Source of the DNA: Thalassospira lucentensis MCCC 1A00383 = DSM 14000
GTDB taxonomy: Bacteria; Pseudomonadota; Alphaproteobacteria; Rhodospirillales; Thalassospiraceae
DNA: 64,000 nt
Assembly (NCBI RefSeq): GCF_000421265.1
Contig: NZ_ATWN01000002.1
Location: 248,001-312,000, forward strand
Direction: 5' to 3'
Shown piece by piece: positions 1 through 8,387 of the stretch. Position numbers and translations under genes: made by a program. Positions within the stretch are counted from its first letter, which is position 1; every line of letters starts with the position of its first letter. Below the pieces are notes generated by a model, which was not told where the DNA came from, ran no database searches, and was given only the letters and a program-made list of their open reading frames with translations.

Positions 1-117
1 GGGTTTTAATGGAGTTGCACACAAAGGCCGTGCGTGATAACCCAATGCCCGAGAGAGAACAAGGCCAAGCGCGGGTGCAGCCGCAATCTGGTCCAGCAAC
101 CTGTACGGAGTTACACC

Positions 118-453
118 ATGACCTATGTGGTGACGGAAAACTGCATCAAGTGTAAGTATCAGGACTGCGTCGAGGTTTGCCCCGTCGATTGCTTCTATGA
201 AGGTGATAACTTTTTGGTTATTCATCCTGACGAATGCATTGATTGCGGTGTCTGTGAGCCGGAATGCCCCGCAGAGGCTATTATTCCTGATACGGAACCG
301 AACTTGGATAACTGGTTGGAAATCAACCGGAAATTCGCCGAAGTCTGGCCGAACATTACCCGTAAAGGGGATGCGCCGGCTGATGCGGACGAGTGGAATG
401 GCAAAACGGGTAAAACCGAAATGCTCAGTGAAGCACCTGGTAAAGGTGACTGA
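118..453 (+). CDS. fdxA: 7Fe ferredoxin, FdxA family
   Basis: A 111-residue cytoplasmic electron carrier expected to hold one 3Fe-4S and one 4Fe-4S cluster. The N-terminal half shows cysteines 9, 12, 17, 21 and 25, and the second motif shows C40, C43, C46 and C50 followed by Pro. By the Azotobacter ferredoxin I pattern, C9, C17 and C50 would hold the 3Fe cluster and C21, C40, C43 and C46 the 4Fe cluster. The C-terminal 50 residues are the acidic tail usual in this family. I start at ATG 118, which has ACGGAG at 105-110; the frame is open upstream to 34, but those extra residues do not look like ferredoxin. CarD follows 311 bp downstream, a common alphaproteobacterial neighbourhood. The redox partner cannot be told from the sequence. 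Confidence 0.93.
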   Translation: MTYVVTENCIKCKYQDCVEVCPVDCFYEGDNFLVIHPDECIDCGVCEPECPAEAIIPDTEPNLDNWLEINRKFAEVWPNITRKGDAPADADEWNGKTGKTEMLSEAPGKGD

Positions 454-764
454 TCAGGTCGCATAACCATCAAGAATTAAACCATATTTGGGTCAGGCCA
501 GTGTTGGTATTTGGCCCTTTGCATGGCTGCATTGAGCTGGTGACACGGAAAAATTCTGTGAAACACCGGCTCTTTGTGTTATTGTCTCCAACTCGCGTTT
601 AAGGGCTCGACAGGCTCGTTCCGAATTTACCGGATCCCCGTTTAATATCCCCTGTCTGAAACCGCGACTTTGCCAAAAGCTTGGTCGTGTGCAGCTCTTC
701 GCGTCACTGGGTCTATAGTGTTACAGTTGAATGACCAGGTCTCATACGGCCGGAAGGATGCTTG
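454..764. other. Intergenic region fdxA-carD (311 bp)
   Basis: No convincing coding frame on either strand. It probably carries the carD promoter, because carD has its own strong ribosome-binding site and the gap is long for an operon, but I could not pick a -35/-10 pair with confidence. No clear hairpin terminator for fdxA was found. Confidence 0.4.
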
Positions 765-1265
765 ATGTCGGATAAGTTGCCCTTTACTGTTGGCGATTAC
801 GTTGTTTACCCCGCGCACGGTGTTGGCTGTGTCGACGGCCTGGAAACTCAGGAAATCGCGGGTCAGGAATTGCGCCTTTATGTAATTACCTTTGAATCCA
901 GCCGCATGACTTTGCGTGTGCCGGTTAATAAGGTGGGCAACTCGGGTCTCCGTAAGCTTTCCTCTAAAAAGCAGATGGACTCCGCACTGATTACCCTTAA
1001 GGGGCGTGCACGCGTAAAACGCACCATGTGGTCGCGCCGTGCACAGGAATACGAAGCAAAAATCAATTCAGGCGACCCTGTTTCCATCGCAGAAGTCGTG
1101 CGCGATCTTCATCGCAGCGCAACCCAGCCGGAACAGTCGTTCTCTGAACGTCAGATTTACGAAGCAGCCTTTGAGCGCCTCGTTGACGAACTGGCTGCGA
1201 TTGAAAAAATCGATAAGGACAAGGCATCTGGCAAGCTTGAAAAGCTTTTGTACAAAGCTGCCTGA
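765..1265 (+). CDS. carD: CarD-family RNA polymerase-binding transcription regulator
   Basis: A 166-residue protein of the CarD_TRCF family. CarD binds the RNA polymerase beta subunit and stabilises open complexes, notably at rRNA and ribosomal protein promoters; it is a global rather than operon-specific factor. The N-terminal RNA polymerase-interacting domain begins with GDYVVYPAHGVG (about residues 10-21), the family signature. The helical C-terminal domain (about 75-166) contains WSRRAQEYEAKI, with the conserved tryptophan that wedges into the transcription bubble. Start is ATG 765 with GGAAGGA at 752-758, rather than the in-frame TTG three bases earlier. A hairpin terminator follows 30 bp after the stop. 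Confidence 0.95.
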   Translation: MSDKLPFTVGDYVVYPAHGVGCVDGLETQEIAGQELRLYVITFESSRMTLRVPVNKVGNSGLRKLSSKKQMDSALITLKGRARVKRTMWSRRAQEYEAKINSGDPVSIAEVVRDLHRSATQPEQSFSERQIYEAAFERLVDELAAIEKIDKDKASGKLEKLLYKAA

Positions 1266-1296
1266 TTGCAGACGTCTCCTTACACACCTATTTATA

Positions 1297-1352
1297 AAAA
1301 CCGGCCCACAAGGTATCCTTGATATCCTCGGGGCCGGTTTTGTTTTTGTTTT
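1297..1352 (+). terminator. Intrinsic terminator after carD
   Basis: An 11-bp perfect stem: AAAACCGGCCC at 1297-1307 pairs with GGGCCGGTTTT at 1331-1341. A T-rich tract runs to 1352. Confidence 0.85.
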
Positions 1353-1367
1353 AGGCAGGTTACAGCG

Positions 1368-2171
1368 ATGAGTGCAGTTCTGGCGCCGATTAAGCCGGCA
1401 GAAAGAATCTGGGTTGTCGGCGCGATCAATGGTGATCATGACGCGTTGCGGGCAGTTCATCAAAAGCTTGCCCCGCGCATCACCCCGGGCGACCGGCTGG
1501 TCTATCTTGGCAATTACTGGGGCGATGGATCGGGTGAAACTGTCATCGCCACCATCAACGAGCTTCTGTTGTTTCGTCGCTACTTTATTGCGATTGACGG
1601 CATTGATATCGCTGACATCGTTTTTCTGCGTGGTGCATCAGAAGAAATGGTCACCAAGTTGCAACAAATCCAGTTTGCTCCTAACCCAGGTGAAGTTTTT
1701 GACTGGATGTTGACGCGCGGTGTTGCTGGTACGATCCGGGCCTATGGTTTTGACCCGGTCAATGTGCAGTCGATTATGCGTCAAGGCGCGCACGCTATTT
1801 CGCAATGGACCTCACAATTTGCCGATGCGCTGCGTCGTCACAGCGGTCACAGTGCTCTTTTGGCCGATCTTAAGCATGCGGCCTATACCACAGACGGTCG
1901 GCTGATCTTTGTCCACGCGGGCCTTGACGGATCGCGTCCCTTGACCGGACAGACCGATACGTTCTGGTGGGGTGGGTCGATGTTCGAAAGCATCACCGAC
2001 CGGTACTACGATTGTGCGCGTATTGTGCGTGGTGCATCAGGCAGCCAAACCGGATTGATTGAACGTGAATTCACCCTGTCACTTGACCATGGTGCGGGTC
2101 GTGGTGGGTCGCTTATGGCTCTGGCCCTTGATGGTCAGGGTAAAGTTTCTGATCGCATCGAAAGCATTTAA
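1368..2171 (+). CDS. Degenerate PPP-type metallophosphoesterase, probably catalytically dead
   Basis: A 267-residue protein that follows the layout of bacterial PPP (serine/threonine phosphatase, calcineurin-like) enzymes but has lost the metal-binding residues. The canonical GDIHG is GAING (18-22), GDYVDRG is GNYWGDG (48-54), RGNHE is RGASE (88-92), and the later VxGHT is VRGAS (220-224). Only VHAG (182-185), the GA-GG-SLMALAL strand near the C terminus and the overall fold-defining spacing remain. I infer a binding or regulatory role rather than phosphatase activity; the ligand or partner is unknown. It begins 26 bp after the T-tract-bearing carD terminator stem, so it is probably transcribed from its own promoter or by read-through. 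The C terminus is intact and a terminator follows, so it does not look like a decaying pseudogene. Confidence 0.75.
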   Translation: MSAVLAPIKPAERIWVVGAINGDHDALRAVHQKLAPRITPGDRLVYLGNYWGDGSGETVIATINELLLFRRYFIAIDGIDIADIVFLRGASEEMVTKLQQIQFAPNPGEVFDWMLTRGVAGTIRAYGFDPVNVQSIMRQGAHAISQWTSQFADALRRHSGHSALLADLKHAAYTTDGRLIFVHAGLDGSRPLTGQTDTFWWGGSMFESITDRYYDCARIVRGASGSQTGLIEREFTLSLDHGAGRGGSLMALALDGQGKVSDRIESI

Positions 2172-2218
2172 ATACCTTGGCCTTGCCGCCGGTTGGTCGG
2201 GACGGTCATTGGAATACG

Positions 2219-2262
2219 AAAAAGGCAGCATGTGATTATGCTGCCTTTTGATGTTTTGTTTG
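2219..2262. terminator. Bidirectional terminator between convergent genes
   Basis: Stem AAAAAGGCAGCAT (2219-2231) pairs with ATGCTGCCTTTT (2238-2249 region) around a 6-nt loop. It has A/T tracts on both sides, so it can serve both the phosphatase-like gene and the M48 protease gene. Confidence 0.8.
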
Positions 2263-2280
2263 TTGATGGTCTTCGCATTG

Positions 2281-3759
2281 TTAATGCCTGACGACTTTGA
2301 CCAATGCATTGGGGGCAGGGGCCTCGCCTGCGGCCAGGCCGTTAATGGTCGCAAATGTTGCGGCGGGTTCGCGGTCAACCTGCATGTCATCAATAAACGT
2401 CTGCAAGGTATATTCCGGATTTGCTGCCCGCACTTTAATGCGAAGCGGCGTGTTGACCTGTTGTTCCTGAGGGGTCAATGGACGGAAGCTGTATGTCGTG
2501 CGGCGTAATGCGACGTTATATGAGTCTGCCTTGTCCAAAGGCATGATGAACAAGAACTGATAGGTCGAGTCTTCATGCCGGATAACGACCACGCGCAACC
2601 GCGCAGCGCCAGAGCTTAGTGAAACATCAGCACTTCCGGTCGCGGCTTCCTGACCGTTAATATCAAGCATTTCGATATTCTGAAGTGTTATCTGTTTTGA
2701 AAATGCGCTTTTAAGATAATTATCGAGGCGCATGTCTCGCGCTTGGGGTGCTCCTTCAAAGACGATTTGCGCCCCTTGTTTGTCGCGCGCGACCACGGCC
2801 GTTGGCTGATTGATCATGGAAAAATCATCGGGAACTTCAAACCGGAAATTAAGCGGAACATGAACGAATTCTGGACCATGAATATAACCCTGGTCCGGGC
2901 CATCGCCATACAGGATGCCATCAATGGCAGTCATATATCGCACGGTGCCAAGTTCCGGGTTGGCGACCGGAGTGACATTGGCCTGCGCATGGGCTTGTTG
3001 GATGCGGTCAAGTGTGCGCGGGTGTGTCGCCATGAAATCAAACTGATCAACATCATCGGGTGAGCGTCCCGCAAGCACAGCCTGAAGGCGCGAATGCGCG
3101 CGCAGCTTTTCAAGGAAGGTTGCCATGGCATCGGGATCGTATCCGGCTCGCGTGATATAGCGCACACCCAGCATGTCGGCTTCCAGTTCATGCTCACGCG
3201 AGAAGGATTTCAAATAAGCGTTCGCACCGGTGCCAATAATCTCCCCAGCGCCATTGCCGATGGCAACCGAAAGCCCCCCAGCCAAAATCTGGGTAATCAT
3301 GCCGCGGCTATATCGCTGAGCTGAATGGCGGGCCACCACATGGCCGATTTCATGGGCAAGAACGCCAGCAAGTTCTGCCTCGTTTGAGGCAAGTGCGGTA
3401 AGTCCGCGCGTGATGTAGACATATCCGCCCGGAAGCGCAAAGGCGTTGATGACAGGGGAATCAAGAACTGTGAATGTAAACTTCTCATCGGGCGTTTCTG
3501 ACACGGCGACCAGTTTCTCACCGATTTTAGTGACATAGGCTGGCAGGTCTTTCTCATCGTATTTCCCGCCAAATTCCTTGACCATTTTCGGGTGTTCTTG
3601 TGCCCCGATCTTGCGTTCTTCGTCCGGCGACATAAAGGCGGTAAAGCTGTCTTCGCCGGTTGCACGATTGGTCGAACACCCGGCAAGGCCAACCGTAAGA
3701 GTAGCCGCCGCAAACAATGCCGCCACGTGTCGTTTGTGTATGGAATGCAGCCAACCCAT
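2281..3759 (-). CDS. M48-family Zn metalloprotease, outer-membrane-type lipoprotein
   Basis: A 492-residue exported protease of the BepA/LoiP-like group, likely acting in the periplasm on misassembled envelope proteins. The signal peptide ends in the lipobox LAGC with Cys28 as the lipidation site. The zinc motif HEIGH is at 136-140 and the third-ligand region EHELEAD is near 189-195. After the catalytic domain (to about 290) there are two further segments. The last, around 440-492, resembles the LysM-like tail often found in alphaproteobacterial M48 lipoproteins, rather than the TPR tail of enterobacterial BepA. The chosen ATG at 3759 has GAGGAAA upstream and gives a proper signal peptide; the frame is open 21 codons further. 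Confidence is high for the family, moderate for the role. Confidence 0.88.
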   Translation of the reverse strand: MGWLHSIHKRHVAALFAAATLTVGLAGCSTNRATGEDSFTAFMSPDEERKIGAQEHPKMVKEFGGKYDEKDLPAYVTKIGEKLVAVSETPDEKFTFTVLDSPVINAFALPGGYVYITRGLTALASNEAELAGVLAHEIGHVVARHSAQRYSRGMITQILAGGLSVAIGNGAGEIIGTGANAYLKSFSREHELEADMLGVRYITRAGYDPDAMATFLEKLRAHSRLQAVLAGRSPDDVDQFDFMATHPRTLDRIQQAHAQANVTPVANPELGTVRYMTAIDGILYGDGPDQGYIHGPEFVHVPLNFRFEVPDDFSMINQPTAVVARDKQGAQIVFEGAPQARDMRLDNYLKSAFSKQITLQNIEMLDINGQEAATGSADVSLSSGAARLRVVVIRHEDSTYQFLFIMPLDKADSYNVALRRTTYSFRPLTPQEQQVNTPLRIKVRAANPEYTLQTFIDDMQVDREPAATFATINGLAAGEAPAPNALVKVVRH

Positions 3760-3837
3760 TGATGTCTTTCCTCTTGTCGCTTTGCCGCGTAAGTTTGAAC
3801 CAAACGCCAGACAGAATTTCATGAGAATTGGTAACGC

Positions 3838-4773
3838 GTGTTGCAGAACCGATCAACACATTCGCAGTCTTTATCCTACGTGGTGAAATTGGGAAATTTT
3901 ACGGCCAAGGTGGTGCGCGTTTTCACAGTGATCTTGGTTTTACTTGTTTCTTTGATGCCAGTCGGGAGGGCTCAATCAAGCGACTGGCGCTGTGGTGCCG
4001 GGGTAAATTCTGATGGTGCTGACAGTATGGCTATCTGGGACAGGTCATTGTCGTGGAGTACGTATCAGTTGTTGCCTCCTGTTGCGGTTGACCAGCTTTT
4101 TGCGCCTGATTTTGCAAAACAACCGCTTCGATTATCTGATATTGCGTTTGTACCGCAGTTCGAGGCCGCTGCATTGAGTTGGCTGAAAAAAGCCAGTCAG
4201 GAACCGGTCGGAATTGCCAAGATAACAGCAAAGGCAGATTACCTTGATCGTCTTCCTGTCCGCATTCGCAGTGGTTCTCCAAACTCGTTTCTGATCTGGC
4301 AGGAAACGCTGTTGTCAAAGGGGTTGGCGTTGCTGATGCCTGAAACTTCCGATGATATGGGCCGATTGATTGCAGCAGAAGATGCCGCCATTTCCAATGG
4401 GCTGGGTATGTGGCGTGATGATGCGATGGATGAGCCTCCTTATGTCGTTGCCGGTGCCTCTGACAAAACCTTGTGGGGGCGGTCAAACCTTGCGGATGTA
4501 AAAGATGCGATTGGCCGGTTTGTCGTGGTTGATGCTGTTCTTGTCAGTGTCGAGCATCAGGAATGGCGCAGCTACCTCAATTTCGGGCAGGACTGGCGAC
4601 GTGACTTCACCATCGCGATTGGTTCTGATCTTCGTGATGTATTGGTCGGCACTAAAGAAGCTCTTGATGATTGGATCGGTCGGAAAGTTCGGGTTCGAGG
4701 TGTCATAGAAAACCGCGGTGGTCCTTATATTGCACTTCGAAACATCAATTGGTTGTGTGTTGAGGCACAATAG
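3838..4773 (+). CDS. Secreted thermonuclease-fold (SNase-like) protein
   Basis: Up to 311 residues, with a hydrophobic stretch (VRVFTVILVLLVSLMPVGRA) that looks like a signal peptide. The middle (about 95-190) follows the staphylococcal nuclease pattern: RLSDIAF..., then a DRLPVRI segment in place of the usual DRYGR, and LIAAEDAAISNGLGMW, which matches the family's LLAAEAAAR...GLW helix. A C-terminal OB-like segment (RDFTIAIGSDLRDVL...RVRGVIENRGGPYIALRN) follows. The catalytic glutamate of the usual DxPE loop is not evident (the loop reads IAFVPQ), so nuclease activity is doubtful. The start is uncertain: GTG 3838 gives the longest form, and GTG codons at 3880 or 3883, or nearer the hydrophobic core, would give a more normal signal peptide. 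The divergent M48 gene starts 79 bp away. Confidence 0.65.
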   Translation: MLQNRSTHSQSLSYVVKLGNFTAKVVRVFTVILVLLVSLMPVGRAQSSDWRCGAGVNSDGADSMAIWDRSLSWSTYQLLPPVAVDQLFAPDFAKQPLRLSDIAFVPQFEAAALSWLKKASQEPVGIAKITAKADYLDRLPVRIRSGSPNSFLIWQETLLSKGLALLMPETSDDMGRLIAAEDAAISNGLGMWRDDAMDEPPYVVAGASDKTLWGRSNLADVKDAIGRFVVVDAVLVSVEHQEWRSYLNFGQDWRRDFTIAIGSDLRDVLVGTKEALDDWIGRKVRVRGVIENRGGPYIALRNINWLCVEAQ

Positions 4774-4849
4774 GTGCTTGTTTTGATCGCCAAAATCATG
4801 AGAAAGCTAATTTCTGGCATTTACCAAACTCAATGAATGAGGTCCCCAC

Positions 4850-5812
4850 GTGCTTTATCCAGACGTTACTCCCCACGCAACCGACTGGCTTGCCCGTGAT
4901 GATGGTCATGAAATCTACTGGGAGGAAGTAGGTAATCCGGACGGCATTCCGGTTGTTTTCCTGCACGGTGGACCAGGGGGGGGGATTTCGGCCAAGAGCC
5001 GCCGCTTTTTTGACCCTGCCAGATACCGGGTGATTTTGTTTGATCAGCGTGGTTCCGGGAAATCAAAACCGTTTGGCCGTCTTGAAAACAACACCACAGA
5101 TCATTTGATTGGGGATATTGAAGCCCTGCGCGAAGATCGTGGCATTGACCGTTGGCTGGTGTTTGGCGGGTCATGGGGATCTACATTGGCGCTGGCATAT
5201 GGGCAGTCCCATCCCGAAAATGTTCTTGGGTTCGTTTTGCGTGGGATTTTTCTGTGCCGGGAAACGGAAATTGCCTGGTTTATGGACGGCATGGGGCGTT
5301 TCTTCCCGGAAGCAGAGCGTAAATTTATCGAGATTGCTGGATTCCAGAAAAATCCGGGTTGGCAGAAATTACTTGATCGCTATGACGATATTTTTGCAGG
5401 CAAAGAAGGCGAAGATATCGCAATTGAAGCAGCCCGAGTCTGGTCTGCATTCGAGGCAACCTGCTGTACCCTTTTGCCCGATGATGGCTTGGTCGAAGAT
5501 TTCGAGGGTGATCAGATCGCATTGGCCTTGGCAAAACTTGAACATCATTATTTTGTAAATCGGGGCTTTTTTGAGCCAGATCAGCTTTTGCGCAATATAG
5601 GACGCATTTCGCATTTGCCTGCGATCATTGTGCAGGGGCGCTATGACGTTGTTTGTCCGCCGACCTCAGCATTTTCATTGCATGCGGCTTGGCCCGGGGC
5701 CGAGATGTTTGTGGTTGATGATGCTGGTCATGCAGCAAGCGAACCCGGGATTGTCCATGAACTGGTTCGGGCAACCGACAGATTTGATGGTTCTCGGTTT
5801 GCGGGAAAATAG
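4850..5812 (+). CDS. pip: Prolyl aminopeptidase (peptidase S33)
   Basis: A 320-residue alpha/beta hydrolase that removes N-terminal proline from peptides in the cytoplasm. The oxyanion-hole motif HGGPGGG is at 39-45, the nucleophile elbow GGSWGS has Ser108 as catalytic serine, and the later GRYDVVCPP and DAGHA motifs supply the Asp and His of the triad. Length is that of the proteobacterial Pip family (about 313-320). The start is GTG 4850 with ATGAGGT just upstream; no ATG in the region fits. No obvious operon partner: it lies between two unrelated + strand genes. Confidence 0.93.
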   Translation: MLYPDVTPHATDWLARDDGHEIYWEEVGNPDGIPVVFLHGGPGGGISAKSRRFFDPARYRVILFDQRGSGKSKPFGRLENNTTDHLIGDIEALREDRGIDRWLVFGGSWGSTLALAYGQSHPENVLGFVLRGIFLCRETEIAWFMDGMGRFFPEAERKFIEIAGFQKNPGWQKLLDRYDDIFAGKEGEDIAIEAARVWSAFEATCCTLLPDDGLVEDFEGDQIALALAKLEHHYFVNRGFFEPDQLLRNIGRISHLPAIIVQGRYDVVCPPTSAFSLHAAWPGAEMFVVDDAGHAASEPGIVHELVRATDRFDGSRFAGK

Positions 5813-5894
5813 GATTTTCGTTCCAATGTTTGATTGTGTCTGGTAAATCCTTGGCTAGAATATCTTATTGATTGATCTGATGGGGACTTGATTG

Positions 5895-6419
5895 ATGAAG
5901 CTGGGCTTGGGGAAACTGCTTGCAGTTTGCGTCTTTTTTGGTTTTTTGGGTACTGCGCACGCGCAGCAGATTTTGGGTAATAACAACGATTCGGGGCTGC
6001 TTGAGTTCTCGACCGGTATGGTCGATATCACTCAGGATGAAGAAGCTGCCGAGTTTCGTCTTGATTACCGCGCCCAGCACGCAATGTTTGATGTGACGCG
6101 CCCGATTGGCGGCGTGATGGTAACCTCCGAAGGTGCGGTTCACGGATATGGTGGTTTGGCTGTTGATGTGCTCTGGGGGGATCACTTCGTCTCGAGTGTC
6201 TATACCTCTGTCGGGGCATATCATCAGGGGAACGGTGAAGACCTTGGTCATTGGATCGAGTTTCGCTCTGGTCTTGAGCTTGGTTTCCGCTTTGACAGCC
6301 ACGAACGTCTGAGCCTTGGCATCTCGCACATCTCGAATGCGAGTATCGGTGATGAAAATCCGGGTACAGAAATTCTGTCTCTGACCTATTCGTTCCCGAT
6401 TGAACGCATTTTTGAATAG
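5895..6419 (+). CDS. pagL: Lipid A 3-O-deacylase, PagL family
   Basis: A 174-residue outer-membrane beta-barrel enzyme expected to remove the 3-O acyl chain from lipid A. A signal peptide ends at AHA-Q (21-24). The C-terminal motif around HISN...NPGTE gives His145, Ser147 and Glu159, the same spacing as the His126-Ser128-Glu140 catalytic residues of Pseudomonas PagL. The protein ends in Phe-Glu after an aromatic-rich strand, as expected for a small barrel. ATG 5895 follows GGGGA at 5882-5886; the in-frame TTG one codon earlier is not needed. It would modify LPS surface charge and immune recognition. It stands alone, with no PhoPQ-like genes nearby. Confidence 0.88.
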   Translation: MKLGLGKLLAVCVFFGFLGTAHAQQILGNNNDSGLLEFSTGMVDITQDEEAAEFRLDYRAQHAMFDVTRPIGGVMVTSEGAVHGYGGLAVDVLWGDHFVSSVYTSVGAYHQGNGEDLGHWIEFRSGLELGFRFDSHERLSLGISHISNASIGDENPGTEILSLTYSFPIERIFE

Positions 6420-6682
6420 TCGCTTTTAGCGATCAAACATTCATCTTTGACCGGTTTGCCTAAGTGTATGATGTGGCCAGCCCGATTATAGGGTTACGTC
6501 ACAGGGTATCGAAGGGCAAATCGGTTATTTTTTTGATACTGTCACAGCTCGTTGATTTTATGACTTTATTGCGCTGAGCAATGATCAAGTGAAATCGACA
6601 CAGTCTGATGCCTCGTAATCAGGAAAGCTGCTGATTGATCACACTTTCATTTGCTGCTAAGTCAAGGCTGCCTTTGTGCAGT

Positions 6683-6759
6683 GCGCCCGTAGCTCAGCAG
6701 GATAGAGCACCAGATTCCTAATCTGGGGGCCGTGGGTTCGAATCCCGCCGGGCGCGCCA
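6683..6759 (+). tRNA. tRNA-Arg (anticodon CCU)
   Basis: A 77-nt cloverleaf with genomically encoded CCA. Acceptor GCGCCCG (6683-6689) pairs with CGGGCGC (6749-6755). The D stem is GCTC/GAGC. Anticodon stem CCAGA/TCTGG encloses loop TTCCTAA with anticodon CCT at 6717-6719, and the T arm is GTGGG-TTCGAAT-CCCGC. Discriminator G at 6756 is followed by CCA at 6757-6759. This tRNA reads AGG. No integrase or att-like duplication of its 3' end is visible in the next few kb. Confidence 0.97.
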
Positions 6760-7002
6760 AATGCTTATTTTCTCTTCTATATGTCCCCATAAAGCACATT
6801 AAAGTCGGCACATTGCGGGCTCGCGAAACATGGGTTTGTGTTTAGGTAAGGGGAGGCGGCAATCTCTACACCTTATGAGTGTGCGGGGATAAAACTTTGC
6901 TCGGCTTGAAAATAAGGTCCATTCTTCACATATCCGTAATAGGTGCGGCACGCATAAAACCGCCAAACAGGGCCGCCATTGCATATCGGTCGGGAGGGTA
7001 TC

Positions 7003-8142
7003 GTGAAGAACTGGATCAGACTTCCAAATAGCGAAGGAAACTGCATTTCAACACCGGATGGTGGCTCTGGACAAAAACTGTATCAGCGAGAAGTTGGCCG
7101 ATCCGGTTTTCGGGGACCATCCGCCCAAATTTACCACAAGCATCCACCTGCGGGTTGGTCGACTTTTGAAGGGCCATTGCGCCCACGTGCCTTTACGCTT
7201 GGTAAGCTCGCCGCGGGGCCTGCGTGCCCGCTTCAGGCGCGGCGTGTGTTGTTTAATGATGCGATGGAAGTTCGGTACTGGAAAACCGATAGCAGAATGC
7301 ATGCGTTAGCACGCAACGCTGACGGTGATATGCTTTTGTTCGTACACGAAGGCGCTGGGGAACTGTTTTGTGATTACGGACATCTGTCCTATCGCGATGG
7401 GGATTATATCCTGTTGCCTCGTGGAACGGCATGGCGGGTTGAGCCAGAAGGCACTTGCGAATTTATGATGATAGAAGCAACGGGAGATGCATTTGGTCTG
7501 CCGGACCCAAACAATGTGCCCGGCGGCGTTTCTGTGGATCCGATGCGCTTCACCTTACCCAGTATTGATGATGCGTTTCGCGCCCAGCAAGATGATGCTT
7601 TTTGGGAAATCCATATCAAACGCCGTGGGGCGATTTCAACACTGACATATCCCTATAACCCGCTTGATGCCGCAGGCTGGGAAGGGGATTTATGTGTTGT
7701 GAAGCTGAACTGGCGTGATTTGGCGCAACGTCGGGCACCCGGGCAAAAGGTTCCGCCTGCCGCTCATTGCACGTTTGTCACCAGCAATATGTCGGTTAGC
7801 ACCTTTGTGCCCAAGGTTGGTGAGGGGCAATCGGGCATGCTGCGCGTACCATTTTATCATTCCAACGAGGATGTTGATGAGTTCGTGTTTTACCATCGCG
7901 GCGAGTTTTTCAGTCGCGGTGACATCAAGGCCGGTATGGCAACCTTCCACCCCAGCGGTTTCCCGCATGGCCCGCATCCATGTTCCTATCAGGAAAAAAT
8001 GATAGAAGCCCCGGTGGAAACGGACGAAGTGGCGGTTATGATCGACAGTCTAGCTTTCCTGAATGTCGATGAAACGATTCCCGATGGTGCTGAATGGAAA
8101 GCTTATGTGAAAACTTGGGAAAAAGCTCAGGAAACGCTATAA
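7003..8142 (+). CDS. hmgA: Homogentisate 1,2-dioxygenase family protein
   Basis: A 379-residue cupin-type Fe(II) ring-cleavage dioxygenase; the family opens homogentisate to maleylacetoacetate in tyrosine and phenylalanine breakdown. The C-terminal iron site reads YHSN...DEF...HPSGFPHGPHP, which offers His, Glu and His ligands with the H-x6-E spacing of the short bacterial HmgA group. An N-terminal HPPAGW segment is also typical. I choose GTG 7003, preceded by GGGAGG at 6992-6997; an ATG eight codons earlier lacks a good site. No maleylacetoacetate isomerase, fumarylacetoacetase or 4-HPPD gene is adjacent, so the exact substrate rests on family membership alone. Confidence 0.8.
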   Translation: MKNWIRLPNSEGNCISTPDGGSGQKLYQREVGRSGFRGPSAQIYHKHPPAGWSTFEGPLRPRAFTLGKLAAGPACPLQARRVLFNDAMEVRYWKTDSRMHALARNADGDMLLFVHEGAGELFCDYGHLSYRDGDYILLPRGTAWRVEPEGTCEFMMIEATGDAFGLPDPNNVPGGVSVDPMRFTLPSIDDAFRAQQDDAFWEIHIKRRGAISTLTYPYNPLDAAGWEGDLCVVKLNWRDLAQRRAPGQKVPPAAHCTFVTSNMSVSTFVPKVGEGQSGMLRVPFYHSNEDVDEFVFYHRGEFFSRGDIKAGMATFHPSGFPHGPHPCSYQEKMIEAPVETDEVAVMIDSLAFLNVDETIPDGAEWKAYVKTWEKAQETL

Positions 8143-8179
8143 ACTCTTGATCGGGATCATTGGGCAGTGGCAATGTCAT

Positions 8180-8202
8180 CGCCGCGAGATTTGAGCGCGG
8201 CG
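8180..8202. terminator. GC-rich hairpin after the dioxygenase gene
   Basis: CGCCGCG (8180-8186) pairs with CGCGGCG (8196-8202) around a 9-nt loop, 38 bp after the stop. No T tract follows, so it may be a weak or Rho-assisted terminator, or an mRNA-end stabiliser. Confidence 0.4.
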
Positions 8203-8387
8203 GTGGCCAAAACGTTAATGATTTTGTCAGCTTGTCGCGGTAACTTATGATTTGATCAAGACACAGGCCCTATGGTGTCAAAATAGTCCAAACACCAGAC
8301 GTTCCGATAGATGGTCGTTGTGGTTTCGCAAAACGTGCAAGCGGCTCAAGAATTATTGTTACCGGAACAGGTTGACCAAAGCCGATA

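Noticed and set aside
1-117. Possible end of an upstream gene (S4-domain RNA-binding protein often precedes fdxA)
   Set aside because: None of the three + frames gives a recognisable protein end; stops appear early in two of them.
6683-6759. tRNA-Arg as an integration site
   Set aside because: No integrase gene and no obvious repeat of the tRNA 3' end in the following sequence.
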